Positions 21,597 through 30,094 of a DNA stretch of 30,444 bases are shown piece after piece. Each line of letters begins with the position of its first letter. Within the stretch, counting starts at the first letter, position 1. The notes below the pieces were generated by a model. It worked only from the letters and a program-made list of their open reading frames with translations. It did no database searches and was not told the DNA's origin. A program made the translations under genes and the position numbers. The DNA is from a virus. Where the stretch lies: the IMG/VR virus record IMGVR_UViG_3300030107_002418, positions 1 to 30,444 of that record, one strand, 5' to 3'.

Positions 21597-23045
21597 ATGC
21601 TAGAATACCAATATAAGACAAAACCTTATGATCACCAGAAAGATGCTCTTGAGAAATCATGGGAAGACACAGAACATGCTTTATTTATGGAGATGGGTTG
21701 TGGGAAGTCTAAGGTCTTATTAGATAATATTTCTATCCTTTATTTAAAAGGCTTAATAAATGCTGCGTTAATAGTTGCCCCTAAGGGAGTTTATGATAAT
21801 TGGGTTGACGGTGAAATACCTACTCATGTACCAGACTACATAGATAAACAAGTTTATAGGTGGTCTCCTTCCGAGACTCAGAAAAACCAAAAGGAAAGGG
21901 AAGAGATATTAAAGTTTTCTAAAGATTTAAATTTTGTTGTAATGAATATAGAGGCTTTTAGTACAAAGAAAGGTACAGATTTTGCTTCTAAGTTTTTACT
22001 TAATAAAAGGGTACTGTTTGCTATTGATGAAAGCACTACTATAAAGTCCCCAAGTGCTGCAAGAACAAAGAACACTTTACGTTTAGCAAAGTATGCAGTT
22101 CATAGAAGAATACTTACTGGGTCACCAGTTACTCGTAGTCCTTTAGACCTATATACTCAGTGTGAGTTTTTAGATCCAGCCTTACTGGGTTTCAGTAGTT
22201 ACTATAGTTTTAGAGCAAGGTATGCTGAAATGGTTGATAGAAGTGCAGGTGGTCGTACCTTTAAACAAGTTATAGGATACAAGAACTTAGATGAATTAAA
22301 CGAATTACTACAACCTTTTAGTTACCGTATATTAAAGAAAGATTGTTTAGACTTACCTGATAAAGTGTACACAACTCGTAAGATAGAGATGACACCTGAA
22401 CAAAAGAAAGCCTATGATGAAATAAAAAGATACGCTATGACTGAACTCAGTAATAGTGAACAAGTTTCAGTTACTTCGGTTATTACTCAACTTCTAAGGT
22501 TACATCAAATATCCTGTGGGTTTACTAGAACAGATACAAAACAAGATGTAGAGTTAAAGTCGGCTAGATTAGAGGAGTTAATGAGTATATTAGAAGAAAC
22601 AGAAGGAAAGGTAATAATATGGGCAAATTATCGTTACGACATACAGAGGATTTTAAGAGCCATACAAGACCAGTATGGTAAGGGCTCAGTAGGGGCTTAT
22701 TATGGGGACACCACAGACGATGAGAGACGTAATACAGTACAATTATTTCAAGATAAATCAAGTGAATTGAAGTACATCGTAGGTAACACACAAACAGGGG
22801 GATATGGAATCAATTTAACTGCTGCAAATACAGTGGTCTATTACTCTAATAACTTTGACCTTGAGAAGCGTTTACAGTCGGAAGACAGGGCACATAGAAT
22901 TGGTCAGAATAACAAGGTTACTTATATAGATATTATCTGTAAAAACACAGTAGACGAAAAGATTGTTAACTCATTAAAAGCTAAACAAGATATTGCTTCT
23001 AAAGTACTTGGTGAGGAAAAGTCTTGGAAAGACTGGATAGTCTAG
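21597..23045 (+). CDS. SNF2-family DEAD/DEAH helicase
   Basis: A two-domain superfamily 2 ATPase: Q-motif-like region with Q14, Walker A MGCGKSK (33-39), DExx box as IDEST, ILTGSP (motif III), and in the second domain GGYGINLTAANTVVYY and RAHRIGQ (motifs V and VI). SNF2-type phage helicases move along duplex DNA and may remodel replication forks or strip proteins. The length of 482 aa is normal for phage forms. It is the only rightward gene in the right-hand two thirds and overlaps the leftward ART-like gene's end by four bases. Confidence 0.93.
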   Translation: MLEYQYKTKPYDHQKDALEKSWEDTEHALFMEMGCGKSKVLLDNISILYLKGLINAALIVAPKGVYDNWVDGEIPTHVPDYIDKQVYRWSPSETQKNQKEREEILKFSKDLNFVVMNIEAFSTKKGTDFASKFLLNKRVLFAIDESTTIKSPSAARTKNTLRLAKYAVHRRILTGSPVTRSPLDLYTQCEFLDPALLGFSSYYSFRARYAEMVDRSAGGRTFKQVIGYKNLDELNELLQPFSYRILKKDCLDLPDKVYTTRKIEMTPEQKKAYDEIKRYAMTELSNSEQVSVTSVITQLLRLHQISCGFTRTDTKQDVELKSARLEELMSILEETEGKVIIWANYRYDIQRILRAIQDQYGKGSVGAYYGDTTDDERRNTVQLFQDKSSELKYIVGNTQTGGYGINLTAANTVVYYSNNFDLEKRLQSEDRAHRIGQNNKVTYIDIICKNTVDEKIVNSLKAKQDIASKVLGEEKSWKDWIV

Positions 23046-24172
23046 CCAAAATAAGATACGTTTTTGTACTGGGCTTTTAGTCTGGTTTCTTTATTAAACC
23101 CCTGCTTCTTTAAAGATTTAGAAGGTTTAACTTGAGTAACTTGTTTCTTTCTTAGATTAACTGGTTTAGGTAAAGCCGTGATTCCTTCACGAACTGGACC
23201 ACCCTCTTCTAGTTCCTTTAAGGGCTTAGGAGTATTGTACATTATTTGACCAGTGTCTTTATCCCTTACTCCTTTAATCATCTTTCCGTCAAGAACTTGT
23301 AGATTTAATGTGCCTTCCTCAACTGTGGTGTAACCTTTCCAACCTCTGTCTTTAACTCTTTCGGAAATTGTTTCTAAAACTTCCCAGTTTGATTTTTCCC
23401 AATCTTTTAAATCTTTTACATTATCCATTGTAACTTTATCAAATGCAGCTTCTTTTTCAGCTAGAACCCTATCATTCCTTAAAGTACCATCCTTTTTAAA
23501 TAAATTTTCTTTAATCTTTTTTCTTTCGTTCTTGTATTCGGTAGCTATGTATTCTCTGTGTTTAGGGTTTCTATAATCAAGAATCTTATTAGAAAACTTT
23601 TTATCCAACACCGTAGGTATAACTCTTGCATTAATGTCTTCCCCTTCTAACCTGTTAGCAAACTTATCAGCAAACTTATAGTCAGAAGTAACAGAGAAAG
23701 AAGGAGACCTACCTGCTGCCATTGGTCCAGCTGGGAGATGAAAATCTTTTAATTGTTTTGGAGCAGGAACTTGCACACCTAGTTCGTTCCCTCTAGAGCC
23801 CATCCTTTCAAACCTTATGGGGTCGTTTGTTCCATGGTAGCTGGGTTTGTCTACAAAAATTTCTTTGACATTCCCTTGACCTTTAACCTTAGGAGCACCT
23901 CTCAAAGCTGCGACTGGATTAAGAGATGCAGCTTTTGCACCTAAACTTTTAATACCACCTTGAGTACTTGCTGGTAATAAATTAAACCCAATCTTTCCTG
24001 CTCTACCGTAAGGAAAAAGCATTAATGCTGCTTCTACCCCAAGTGTTTTAGCCATCCTCTTACCTTCTTCAGTTTGAAGATAGTCTCGTTGAGCATTGAG
24101 TTCCTTTGTTCTCAAATCAGTGTATTGCTCAAGTAGGTTAGAAGGTGAGTTTATTCTTTCTCCTGTCAGCAT
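23042..24172 (-). CDS. Putative ADP-ribosyltransferase (ART-PolyVal-like)
   Basis: After a helical N-terminal region (1-105) there is YHGT (112-115), SFSVTSDYKFADKFA (158-172), and near residue 285 RGWKGYTTVEEGTLNLQVLD followed by MIKGVRD. This order matches the ART-PolyVal type of ADP-ribosyltransferase seen in phage polyproteins and injected effectors, with YHGT binding NAD and the last segment the usual end of the fold. A key catalytic Glu cannot be assigned with certainty. Placed downstream of the curli-like block in the late region, it may be carried in the virion to modify host proteins on entry (inference). Confidence 0.6.
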   Translation of the reverse strand: MLTGERINSPSNLLEQYTDLRTKELNAQRDYLQTEEGKRMAKTLGVEAALMLFPYGRAGKIGFNLLPASTQGGIKSLGAKAASLNPVAALRGAPKVKGQGNVKEIFVDKPSYHGTNDPIRFERMGSRGNELGVQVPAPKQLKDFHLPAGPMAAGRSPSFSVTSDYKFADKFANRLEGEDINARVIPTVLDKKFSNKILDYRNPKHREYIATEYKNERKKIKENLFKKDGTLRNDRVLAEKEAAFDKVTMDNVKDLKDWEKSNWEVLETISERVKDRGWKGYTTVEEGTLNLQVLDGKMIKGVRDKDTGQIMYNTPKPLKELEEGGPVREGITALPKPVNLRKKQVTQVKPSKSLKKQGFNKETRLKAQYKNVSYFG

Positions 24173-24181
24173 GATTTTATT

Positions 24182-25951
24182 TTAACTCCATGTGTAAACT
24201 TGTAAAGGCTTTTCTTTTCCTTTGACACTTAAAGGCTCTAGTTCTTTTAATTGATAATCACTTTTTATAGCTGTACTATATCCTATCAATACATCAACAC
24301 CTGCTTCCTTAGTTCCTGATTCTAATCGTGCACCTGTGTTAACTGCGTCCCCAATAGCAGTATAGTCAAACCTTGATTCACTACCCATGTTGCCTATAAC
24401 TGCGTAACCTGTATTGATACCCACACCAATAGCGACAGGGGGTAAGCCTTTATGAGCAAGTTCATAGTTTAAATCCTCCATGTTTTTCTGTATGTCTCTG
24501 GCACAGTCTATAGCTTTATTTTCATGAAAGTCTTGGTCTATCGGTGCATTAAATATAGCCATCATTGCATCACCTATATACTTATCCACCATACCACCAT
24601 GTTTTTGAACTGCTTTTTGTTGAGCAGTTAATGCTTTATTCATTATGTAAGTTACTTCCTCAGGCTCTAACCTTTCAGACATTGAAGTAAAGCCACGTAC
24701 ATCTGTGAATAAAAAAGTAGCGTATCTTTTTTCTCCACCCAGTTTTAAAAGATCAGGATTCTTTTGCAGTTGTTTAACTTGTCTAGGATCTAGGTAGTGT
24801 TCAAATTGTTTTTTAATTTGTTGTCTTAGTTTATATTGTTCTCTGAACCTTATATAAAATGCAGTAGAAGCAGTTATGAATTGGGAAATTAATGTCCAAG
24901 TAACGTCTATCAACACCCCTTGCTGTATTGTCCAATGACCGTAAAATCCAGTAGCAAACATAAAAAGGACAGCATAAATAATACCAAAAGTTATTCCGAA
25001 AAAGTTTATTAAAATCCAAATACAAACAATAGAAACAAGTAAAAGAGACAATTCTACAGCTATGGAGTAGTCTGGTATGAACGGACTATTTTCTATCAGG
25101 ATACTTTCTGCAAGTGCAGCTTGTATTTTGTGTGGCTCTAATAAACCAACAGGAGTAGACAATTGTGGCATAATACCTTTAGCAGTAAAACCAACAAACA
25201 CAAATTTATTTTCTACATCCATTTCTTTTAAATCTGTTTGTGGTGTGTCTACCCAACTAACCCATTTACGACCTAAAGAATCAACAGGAACAGGGGACAA
25301 ACCTTTTACTCTGATTTCCTCTAACCCATTCTCGTTTGTTTTTATAACGTAAGTATCCGCTCCTGCTAAAATCTTTAACACCTCTGTTCCGTATGCAGGA
25401 ACCCAACCATCAGGGGTACGAAGAAGTAGAGGTAATCTTCTAACAAGTGAATCAACATCAGTTCTTGCAACTGCTATACCCTGATTAGCATTATTTTTTA
25501 AAACCTGTATATTTTCTATAACACCTTTTGAATTAAGACCACCTTTATCATCACCTAGAATAACAGTACCAGTAGTTGGTGGGTACTTTCCGTTGTCGTT
25601 TTCAAACATAGCTAGGACACTTGGGGCAAAAGCTAAAGATTCAGTAAACTCAAAGTCACCCCCAAACCTGTCAGGTTGTGGGAAAGCTAATACCCAACCC
25701 ACACCTATTGCACCTTTGCGTAATAAGTTTATTTGTATTTGTGCAAGAGTCTGTCTAGATAGAGGATAACCACCTTCGTTAGCTATATCATCTTCTGTGA
25801 TGTTAAGTATAGTGAAATACCCTGAGGGCTTTTCCTCAGTAACTAATGAGTCAAATGTTTTTAATTTTAATATTTCTAAAGGAGTTAACTGAAAAACTAA
25901 CGGCAGTGTTAACACACTTAATAAACCTAGAAGAGTTAGCCATTTAGTCAT
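24182..25951 (-). CDS. CHASE2-domain membrane adenylate cyclase
   Basis: Class III cyclase making cAMP, with an extracytoplasmic CHASE2 sensor. Order: N-terminal membrane anchor (about 4-22), CHASE2 (about 30-295), three membrane spans (about 297-317, 320-337, 348-368), a linker and the catalytic domain (408-589). Metal-binding D417 (FTDVRGF) and D461 (YIGDAMM), adenine-selecting K457 and D529, and transition-state N538 and R542 (NTGARLE) are all present; K and D at the specificity sites favour ATP over GTP. So the enzyme looks active. It is last in the curli-like block, its ATG overlapping the curlin stop by eight bases. CHASE2 cyclases often neighbour FecR-domain genes in bacteria. Confidence 0.92.
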   Translation of the reverse strand: MTKWLTLLGLLSVLTLPLVFQLTPLEILKLKTFDSLVTEEKPSGYFTILNITEDDIANEGGYPLSRQTLAQIQINLLRKGAIGVGWVLAFPQPDRFGGDFEFTESLAFAPSVLAMFENDNGKYPPTTGTVILGDDKGGLNSKGVIENIQVLKNNANQGIAVARTDVDSLVRRLPLLLRTPDGWVPAYGTEVLKILAGADTYVIKTNENGLEEIRVKGLSPVPVDSLGRKWVSWVDTPQTDLKEMDVENKFVFVGFTAKGIMPQLSTPVGLLEPHKIQAALAESILIENSPFIPDYSIAVELSLLLVSIVCIWILINFFGITFGIIYAVLFMFATGFYGHWTIQQGVLIDVTWTLISQFITASTAFYIRFREQYKLRQQIKKQFEHYLDPRQVKQLQKNPDLLKLGGEKRYATFLFTDVRGFTSMSERLEPEEVTYIMNKALTAQQKAVQKHGGMVDKYIGDAMMAIFNAPIDQDFHENKAIDCARDIQKNMEDLNYELAHKGLPPVAIGVGINTGYAVIGNMGSESRFDYTAIGDAVNTGARLESGTKEAGVDVLIGYSTAIKSDYQLKELEPLSVKGKEKPLQVYTWS

Positions 25952-26726
25952 ACTGGGTTATAGTAACCGTTTTTGTGCAATTAGTTACACAATTGTATGT
26001 AGCTGTAAATGATTTGTCGTTAGCCCCACTTTGAGTAACTGCAACATTATAATCATCTTTATAGAAATTTAGTCTAGCAGTATGGTCTCCTGAACCTGAT
26101 TGAGTTATAGACGCTGTTCCATCATCTGCGTCTGAATACCAAAACACATCTGCATCATGGTCTCCTGAACCTGATTGTGTAATAGTTGTAGTGTTTCCGT
26201 CAGCGTAGTTATAGTTATATATGTAAGCGTTATGGTGCCCTGTTCCTGACTGAGTTATAGTGCTTGTAGCGTCATCTCCAAACGCCAATATCTTTGCGTA
26301 CTTATTGTTTCCAGTTTGAGTTATTGAATAAGTTGTGTCATCTCCTGCCATTAATATCTCGCCATGATTATCGTCTCCATTCTGAGTTATAGTGGCTGTA
26401 TTATCATCTTGGTCTAAATCTAAATATCCGTAATTGTCATCACCTGTCTGGGTTATCGTAAACTCATTATCTGAATGGTTTGACCATTGAGAATAGGCTT
26501 TAGTTGTGTTCCCTGAGCCTGTGGTTGTTAGATTGATAGTTGCCCTAGTACAAGTATGGGTTTGGTAAACTCCGTTGCTTAAACCACAATAGACAGTGGC
26601 ATTGTTTGTATATCCTACCTGCTTAATATTGATAACAGAATCATTCCCTTTCTGCTGTATAACAGTTGAATTGTTTCCTGCAAATAAAGGAAAACTAATC
26701 AGACTGATTAATAATAATCGTACCAT
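25944..26726 (-). CDS. Secreted curlin-repeat protein A (CsgA/CsgB-like)
   Basis: Curlin-type amyloid subunit. It has a signal peptide (MVRLLLISLISFPLFA, 1-16) and repeats opening with ITQxG at 91, 113, 135, 157, 182, 207 and 230 (22, 22, 22, 25, 25 and 23 apart), each with Asn/Asp after the QxG as in CsgA. An imperfect pair of repeats lies at the N terminus (IQQKG, IKQVG). Each repeat should form one strand-turn-strand coil of a cross-beta fibre. Four cysteines (C47, C59, C246, C250) are unusual for curlins. ATG 26726 follows GGAGGTGGTG; upstream GTGs are less likely. It should leave through the CsgG-like pore encoded upstream. Confidence 0.88.
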   Translation of the reverse strand: MVRLLLISLISFPLFAGNNSTVIQQKGNDSVINIKQVGYTNNATVYCGLSNGVYQTHTCTRATINLTTTGSGNTTKAYSQWSNHSDNEFTITQTGDDNYGYLDLDQDDNTATITQNGDDNHGEILMAGDDTTYSITQTGNNKYAKILAFGDDATSTITQSGTGHHNAYIYNYNYADGNTTTITQSGSGDHDADVFWYSDADDGTASITQSGSGDHTARLNFYKDDYNVAVTQSGANDKSFTATYNCVTNCTKTVTITQYD

Positions 26727-27759
26727 CACCACCTCCGTTAACTGTTATATCTATAAACTTACCAGCAGATAATATTTGTATATTATAAGCACTTCTTTTT
26801 TCTATTTGTAAATCTATTGTGTTTTCTACGCTTCTAAAGAATGTAAGCATCTCTCCTTCAACATAAGAATAGGTTTGTGCTTTAGCGTCAAAGCCAGCTT
26901 TTATTCCCTCTATGGTTACATCACCTATTTTAGACACTTCTTCCTCACCTTCTATAAACGCTAATAGGTCTATAAGAAAATCTACACTTAATAAGTCTAT
27001 AGATAACCTGTCTATTTCAAGTTCATCTTCTTCTAATTCATCTTCATCAAAGTTTTCTTCTAAAAAGTCCACGTCTAATACATTAGTGCTTTTAGTATTT
27101 TGTTCATCAACGGCTTCTTGTACTTCGTTAGGTGGATTAACTATAAGAAGGTTATTAATAAACCCCAGTGTCATATTTACTAAGGTCACTGGTTTGGTAG
27201 GAGGGGCTTCAGAAACACTAACCATAGTTGCCTGAAAGGGTTGGTTTAGAACTTCTATTCCTGCTGCTGTTTCAACAGTTATCTCACCTGAACTTGTTCC
27301 GTCTTCGTTTGGTAACAATATCACAAGAGACCGCCCTATTTCATCTACGGTCGTGGTGAAATCAGTTCCTCTAATAGCTATGTTGGCAGAGGGAGTTTTG
27401 ATAGATATATTTTCTTTGTTTATTCTTCCTAAAGCCCCTGTGATAAATCTAGCAGTACCACTAGCCATGTTCAAAGCTAACTTAGATTTACTAGGATCAG
27501 GGTCATAGATGTATTCATCAACTATAATTTTAGAATGTTCTGTTAGTTTTAATACAGAATCATCCAAAAAGGTAAGAGCCATACGACCATTACCTGTCCT
27601 TACATCATCGTTACTGAAAATACCTAAAGCAAGTTCTGCCAACAGTTTATCTCCATTCTGGTTACGGAGTATTTCTCCGTTACCTCTTAGTTCAGATATA
27701 GAACCTATTTCCGCATATAGCGGACTAGACAATAAGGCTATTAACAGCCAGTAGTGCAT
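26695..27759 (-). CDS. Secreted FecR-domain protein
   Basis: Signal peptide at 1-16 (MHYWLLIALLSSPLYA). A FecR domain is visible at about 40-160: RTGNGRMALTFLDDSVLKL and IAIRGTDFTTTVD are signature segments. A strongly acidic region follows at about 225-260 (LEENFDEDELEEDELE), then a beta-rich C terminus ending GGGDGTIIINQ. FecR domains in such proteins are periplasmic or surface sensors and scaffolds rather than the sigma-regulator of iron uptake. Between the two curlins and before the cyclase, it may sense or anchor the fibre. Overlaps the curlin genes on both sides. Confidence 0.85.
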   Translation of the reverse strand: MHYWLLIALLSSPLYAEIGSISELRGNGEILRNQNGDKLLAELALGIFSNDDVRTGNGRMALTFLDDSVLKLTEHSKIIVDEYIYDPDPSKSKLALNMASGTARFITGALGRINKENISIKTPSANIAIRGTDFTTTVDEIGRSLVILLPNEDGTSSGEITVETAAGIEVLNQPFQATMVSVSEAPPTKPVTLVNMTLGFINNLLIVNPPNEVQEAVDEQNTKSTNVLDVDFLEENFDEDELEEDELEIDRLSIDLLSVDFLIDLLAFIEGEEEVSKIGDVTIEGIKAGFDAKAQTYSYVEGEMLTFFRSVENTIDLQIEKRSAYNIQILSAGKFIDITVNGGGDGTIIINQSD

Positions 27760-28427
27760 TGGTCTATATTAATAGTACCGCTTGTTGAAGCAGCAACTAA
27801 ATTTATAGTATCCGTTACACCTGATGCACTTGTTGTTTGGTCAATGTCCACATCATTACTATCACCAGTAAGACTGACTGTTATTGATTTATCATCAGTT
27901 CCAATCTGAGTTACATCAATATCATTACTGTTGCCATCTATTGTCCAATTATTGACTGCACCTATAACTTCACTTCTGATGTTTAAATCATTAGTGTTAC
28001 CAGTTATAACCGCATCAAAGTTTCCGCCTGTGGCTGCACTTGAACTACCTTGTAACCAAGTCAATACGTTAGTATTACCTGTCGCACTGTAGTCAAAGTC
28101 AGAAGAAGTTACTGCTCCTGAACCACCTGCCGTAATTGTTGACGTATTAGAATCACCAATTTGGTACATAGTCCAACTAGAACTTGCTGCCTGAGCAATA
28201 GTATTAGCCAAAGTATTAGTATTACCTTGTTGCTTTATATCAGCAGTTATAGTTGCACCTGCAAAAGTAGACCTAGTGTTTGAAGTACCAACTTTATTAG
28301 TATTACCTATCTGGTCAATCGTTAATGTGAAAGCACCACCACCAGATTGTGTTAAATAAATATCATTATTCCCTGCGTACATAAAACTTGTAGAAAGTAA
28401 CAACAATACTTTAATTAGATTTTTCAT
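27741..28427 (-). CDS. Secreted curlin-repeat protein B (CsgB-like)
   Basis: Signal peptide (MKNLIKVLLLLSTSFMYA, 1-18), then imperfect curlin-type repeats: QIGNTN, QQGNTN, YQIGDSN, TGNTN, DGNSND, QIGTDD and TGDSND, with Ser/Thr/Ala-rich spacers. They are less regular than in the neighbouring curlin, as in a minor or nucleating subunit, but that role is inference. The C terminus is CTTGC (C224, C228). ATGA overlap with the CsgG-like gene links translation. Probably exported by that pore. Confidence 0.82.
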   Translation of the reverse strand: MKNLIKVLLLLSTSFMYAGNNDIYLTQSGGGAFTLTIDQIGNTNKVGTSNTRSTFAGATITADIKQQGNTNTLANTIAQAASSSWTMYQIGDSNTSTITAGGSGAVTSSDFDYSATGNTNVLTWLQGSSSAATGGNFDAVITGNTNDLNIRSEVIGAVNNWTIDGNSNDIDVTQIGTDDKSITVSLTGDSNDVDIDQTTSASGVTDTINLVAASTSGTINIDQCTTGC

Positions 28428-29257
28428 TTTTCCTCCTCACTCAATAGTGAATAATCAAAATCCCATAATTGTTTTTCAAGACCTTCTTTTACTAACGAAT
28501 ATACTGCCGTCTCGATAGCAGATCTCGTTGCATAGCCTGTAGCTTCTGTTTGTGTGTATCCTGTTTCTATTTCCACTAACTCCGTACCCAGTTCCGTGAA
28601 CCTGAAAACATCTCTACTTACACCTGCACTCAGTATAGTTTTACTAACTGTCGTGTTTAACATAACTTCACCTGTTTGAACTAAGACTGCTCTAACAGAT
28701 ACAGTTATATCGTCTTTACGGTATTGGTTTGTATTTCCAATACCTAAATACCTAGCACCATTTCCCCCAGTCATAATGTCTGAATCATAGGAAACAATAC
28801 CACCTTCTAAGATTATACCTGCAAATAGAATAGGTTTTAAAGTATTACCTTTTTCACCATCATAAGTTTGTCTGGTACTCTTAATTAATTGTCGTTCTTT
28901 AGTTAGATTATTTAAACCCACCCTTTCCACCACAACGAACCATTCTCCATTGCCTGCATTTCTTAAAGCCTCGATTAAATAATTTTCCGCACCTTGCGTA
29001 ACTGCTGTAGAAAACAGAGCCATTTTATTGGAAGGCTTACGTTGACCTGTTAGATCTTTAAATTCATAAACTGCAACTACAGCTTTTTGATTGGGTTTAG
29101 GTAAGTCTAAAAGTTTTTGTAAAGTTACTCTTTCTACTCTTGCATCTTCAGGGCAAGTAAGACCTACAATAAGACAGTTCTCGGCTCTAGGAGGGGCGAA
29201 GGATGCGCAACCTGTAAGAACCCCTATTAAAACTAAACACCACAGTCTGCGGTACAT
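28424..29257 (-). CDS. csgG: CsgG-like outer-membrane curli secretion lipoprotein
   Basis: CsgG forms the nonameric outer-membrane pore for curli subunits. Evidence: signal peptide with lipobox LTGC (14-17, lipidated C17), the family's VAVYEFKDLTGQ segment near 62-73, ALRNAGNGEWFVVVERVGL and LIKSTRQ typical of CsgG, and the later ILEGGIVSYDSD with an ITVSVRAVLVQTGEVM strand region. At 277 aa it is the size of E. coli CsgG. Lies directly after csgF and before the curlin gene. No CsgE-like partner is visible in the window. The transmembrane hairpin residues cannot be checked by eye. Confidence 0.93.
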   Translation of the reverse strand: MYRRLWCLVLIGVLTGCASFAPPRAENCLIVGLTCPEDARVERVTLQKLLDLPKPNQKAVVAVYEFKDLTGQRKPSNKMALFSTAVTQGAENYLIEALRNAGNGEWFVVVERVGLNNLTKERQLIKSTRQTYDGEKGNTLKPILFAGIILEGGIVSYDSDIMTGGNGARYLGIGNTNQYRKDDITVSVRAVLVQTGEVMLNTTVSKTILSAGVSRDVFRFTELGTELVEIETGYTQTEATGYATRSAIETAVYSLVKEGLEKQLWDFDYSLLSEEEK

Positions 29258-29763
29258 ATCCCAAATATTCCTATCGGTATTACAATCTCGGTTATAGAAC
29301 CATCCTCTGCGATAACCGTTAATGTTATGTATTCTCCGTCATTGGAGAATGATATTTGATTGCCTTCTAATTCTATTGTTCCACCAGTACCACCGTCTTC
29401 ATCAAATAACATGTCTGAAATATCTCTAGAGAGATTACTGAAGATACGGCTTTGTAAGTTATTTAAAAACTTATTAAGCGTGCTGTTCTCTATTTCTCTT
29501 TCTATCTCTTCCAATTCTGATTGGATCTTCTCTGCTAATTCATCTCTACGCTTAGTCTCTTGTTCATCTATAGTTAGATAATGTGCTGAAGCCCCTACAC
29601 CACTAAAGCTGGGGTTTTTAAATTCGTGAACTAAAGGGGAAGCTGCAGCTTTCCCTGTGTATAAAGAAACACTCACCATAATAATTACGGTAATCAGAAT
29701 AGAGGATATAAATAGTATTTCCCCAATATAATCATTTTTCTTATTAGTCTTTCCTTTGGTCAT
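29233..29763 (-). CDS. csgF: CsgF-like curli assembly factor with long signal anchor
   Basis: CsgF binds in the CsgG pore and directs fibre nucleation. After a 15-residue basic start and a membrane segment (16-35), a signal-peptidase-like AAAS precedes the mature N terminus with FKNPSFSG (48-55), matching the CsgG-binding FRNPNFGG stretch of E. coli CsgF. A helical middle contains LNKFLNNLQSRIFSNL, like CsgF's QAIQSQIL region, then a beta C terminus. It ends ICTADCGV (C170, C174), not seen in E. coli CsgF. The ATG overlaps the holin-like gene by 20 bases. Confidence 0.85.
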   Translation of the reverse strand: MTKGKTNKKNDYIGEILFISSILITVIIMVSVSLYTGKAAASPLVHEFKNPSFSGVGASAHYLTIDEQETKRRDELAEKIQSELEEIEREIENSTLNKFLNNLQSRIFSNLSRDISDMLFDEDGGTGGTIELEGNQISFSNDGEYITLTVIAEDGSITEIVIPIGIFGICTADCGV

Positions 29764-30094
29764 CTCTATCTGCTTTAGCTATTTTATTACTGTCGATCAA
29801 TTGAGGAACACCTAGTATAGTTTTTATTAAAGTGTCTTGCCTTATTATTTCGTTATCTAAAGACCTTACCCTATCAATTAAAGCTACTAGAATACCGTGT
29901 TGGGAATCCAGTTTAGTTCCTAATCTATCCTCCATGTTTGCAATTAACTCAGCTTGCTTATCGTCTAGGGTATCAAGTTTAGTTTCCATGCCATCAATAA
30001 TTCTATTGATCAGTTTCCAAATAAAGAAACCTAAACCACCTGCTGCTGCAATTGGAAAACCAACCTCGTTAATCAGTTGGACAGCTTGTTCCAT
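29744..30094 (-). CDS. Holin-like small membrane protein
   Basis: One N-terminal membrane helix (about 8-29: INEVGFPIAAAGGLGFFIW), followed by a long charged coiled coil (about 36-95) and a basic end. This topology occurs in BhlA/UviB-type small holins and in other phage membrane proteins; the assignment is by shape only. The ATG overlaps the stop of the structural gene by one base and the end overlaps csgF. If a holin, it would time lysis and its linkage to the CsgG/CsgF genes is notable. No endolysin is visible in the window. Confidence 0.5.
   Translation of the reverse strand: MEQAVQLINEVGFPIAAAGGLGFFIWKLINRIIDGMETKLDTLDDKQAELIANMEDRLGTKLDSQHGILVALIDRVRSLDNEIIRQDTLIKTILGVPQLIDSNKIAKADRDDQRKD

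Noticed and set aside
25944-26726. Regular repeats that might suggest CRISPR or a satellite
   Set aside because: The periodicity of 22-25 codons is in the protein and matches curlin repeats; the DNA repeats are diverged and in frame.
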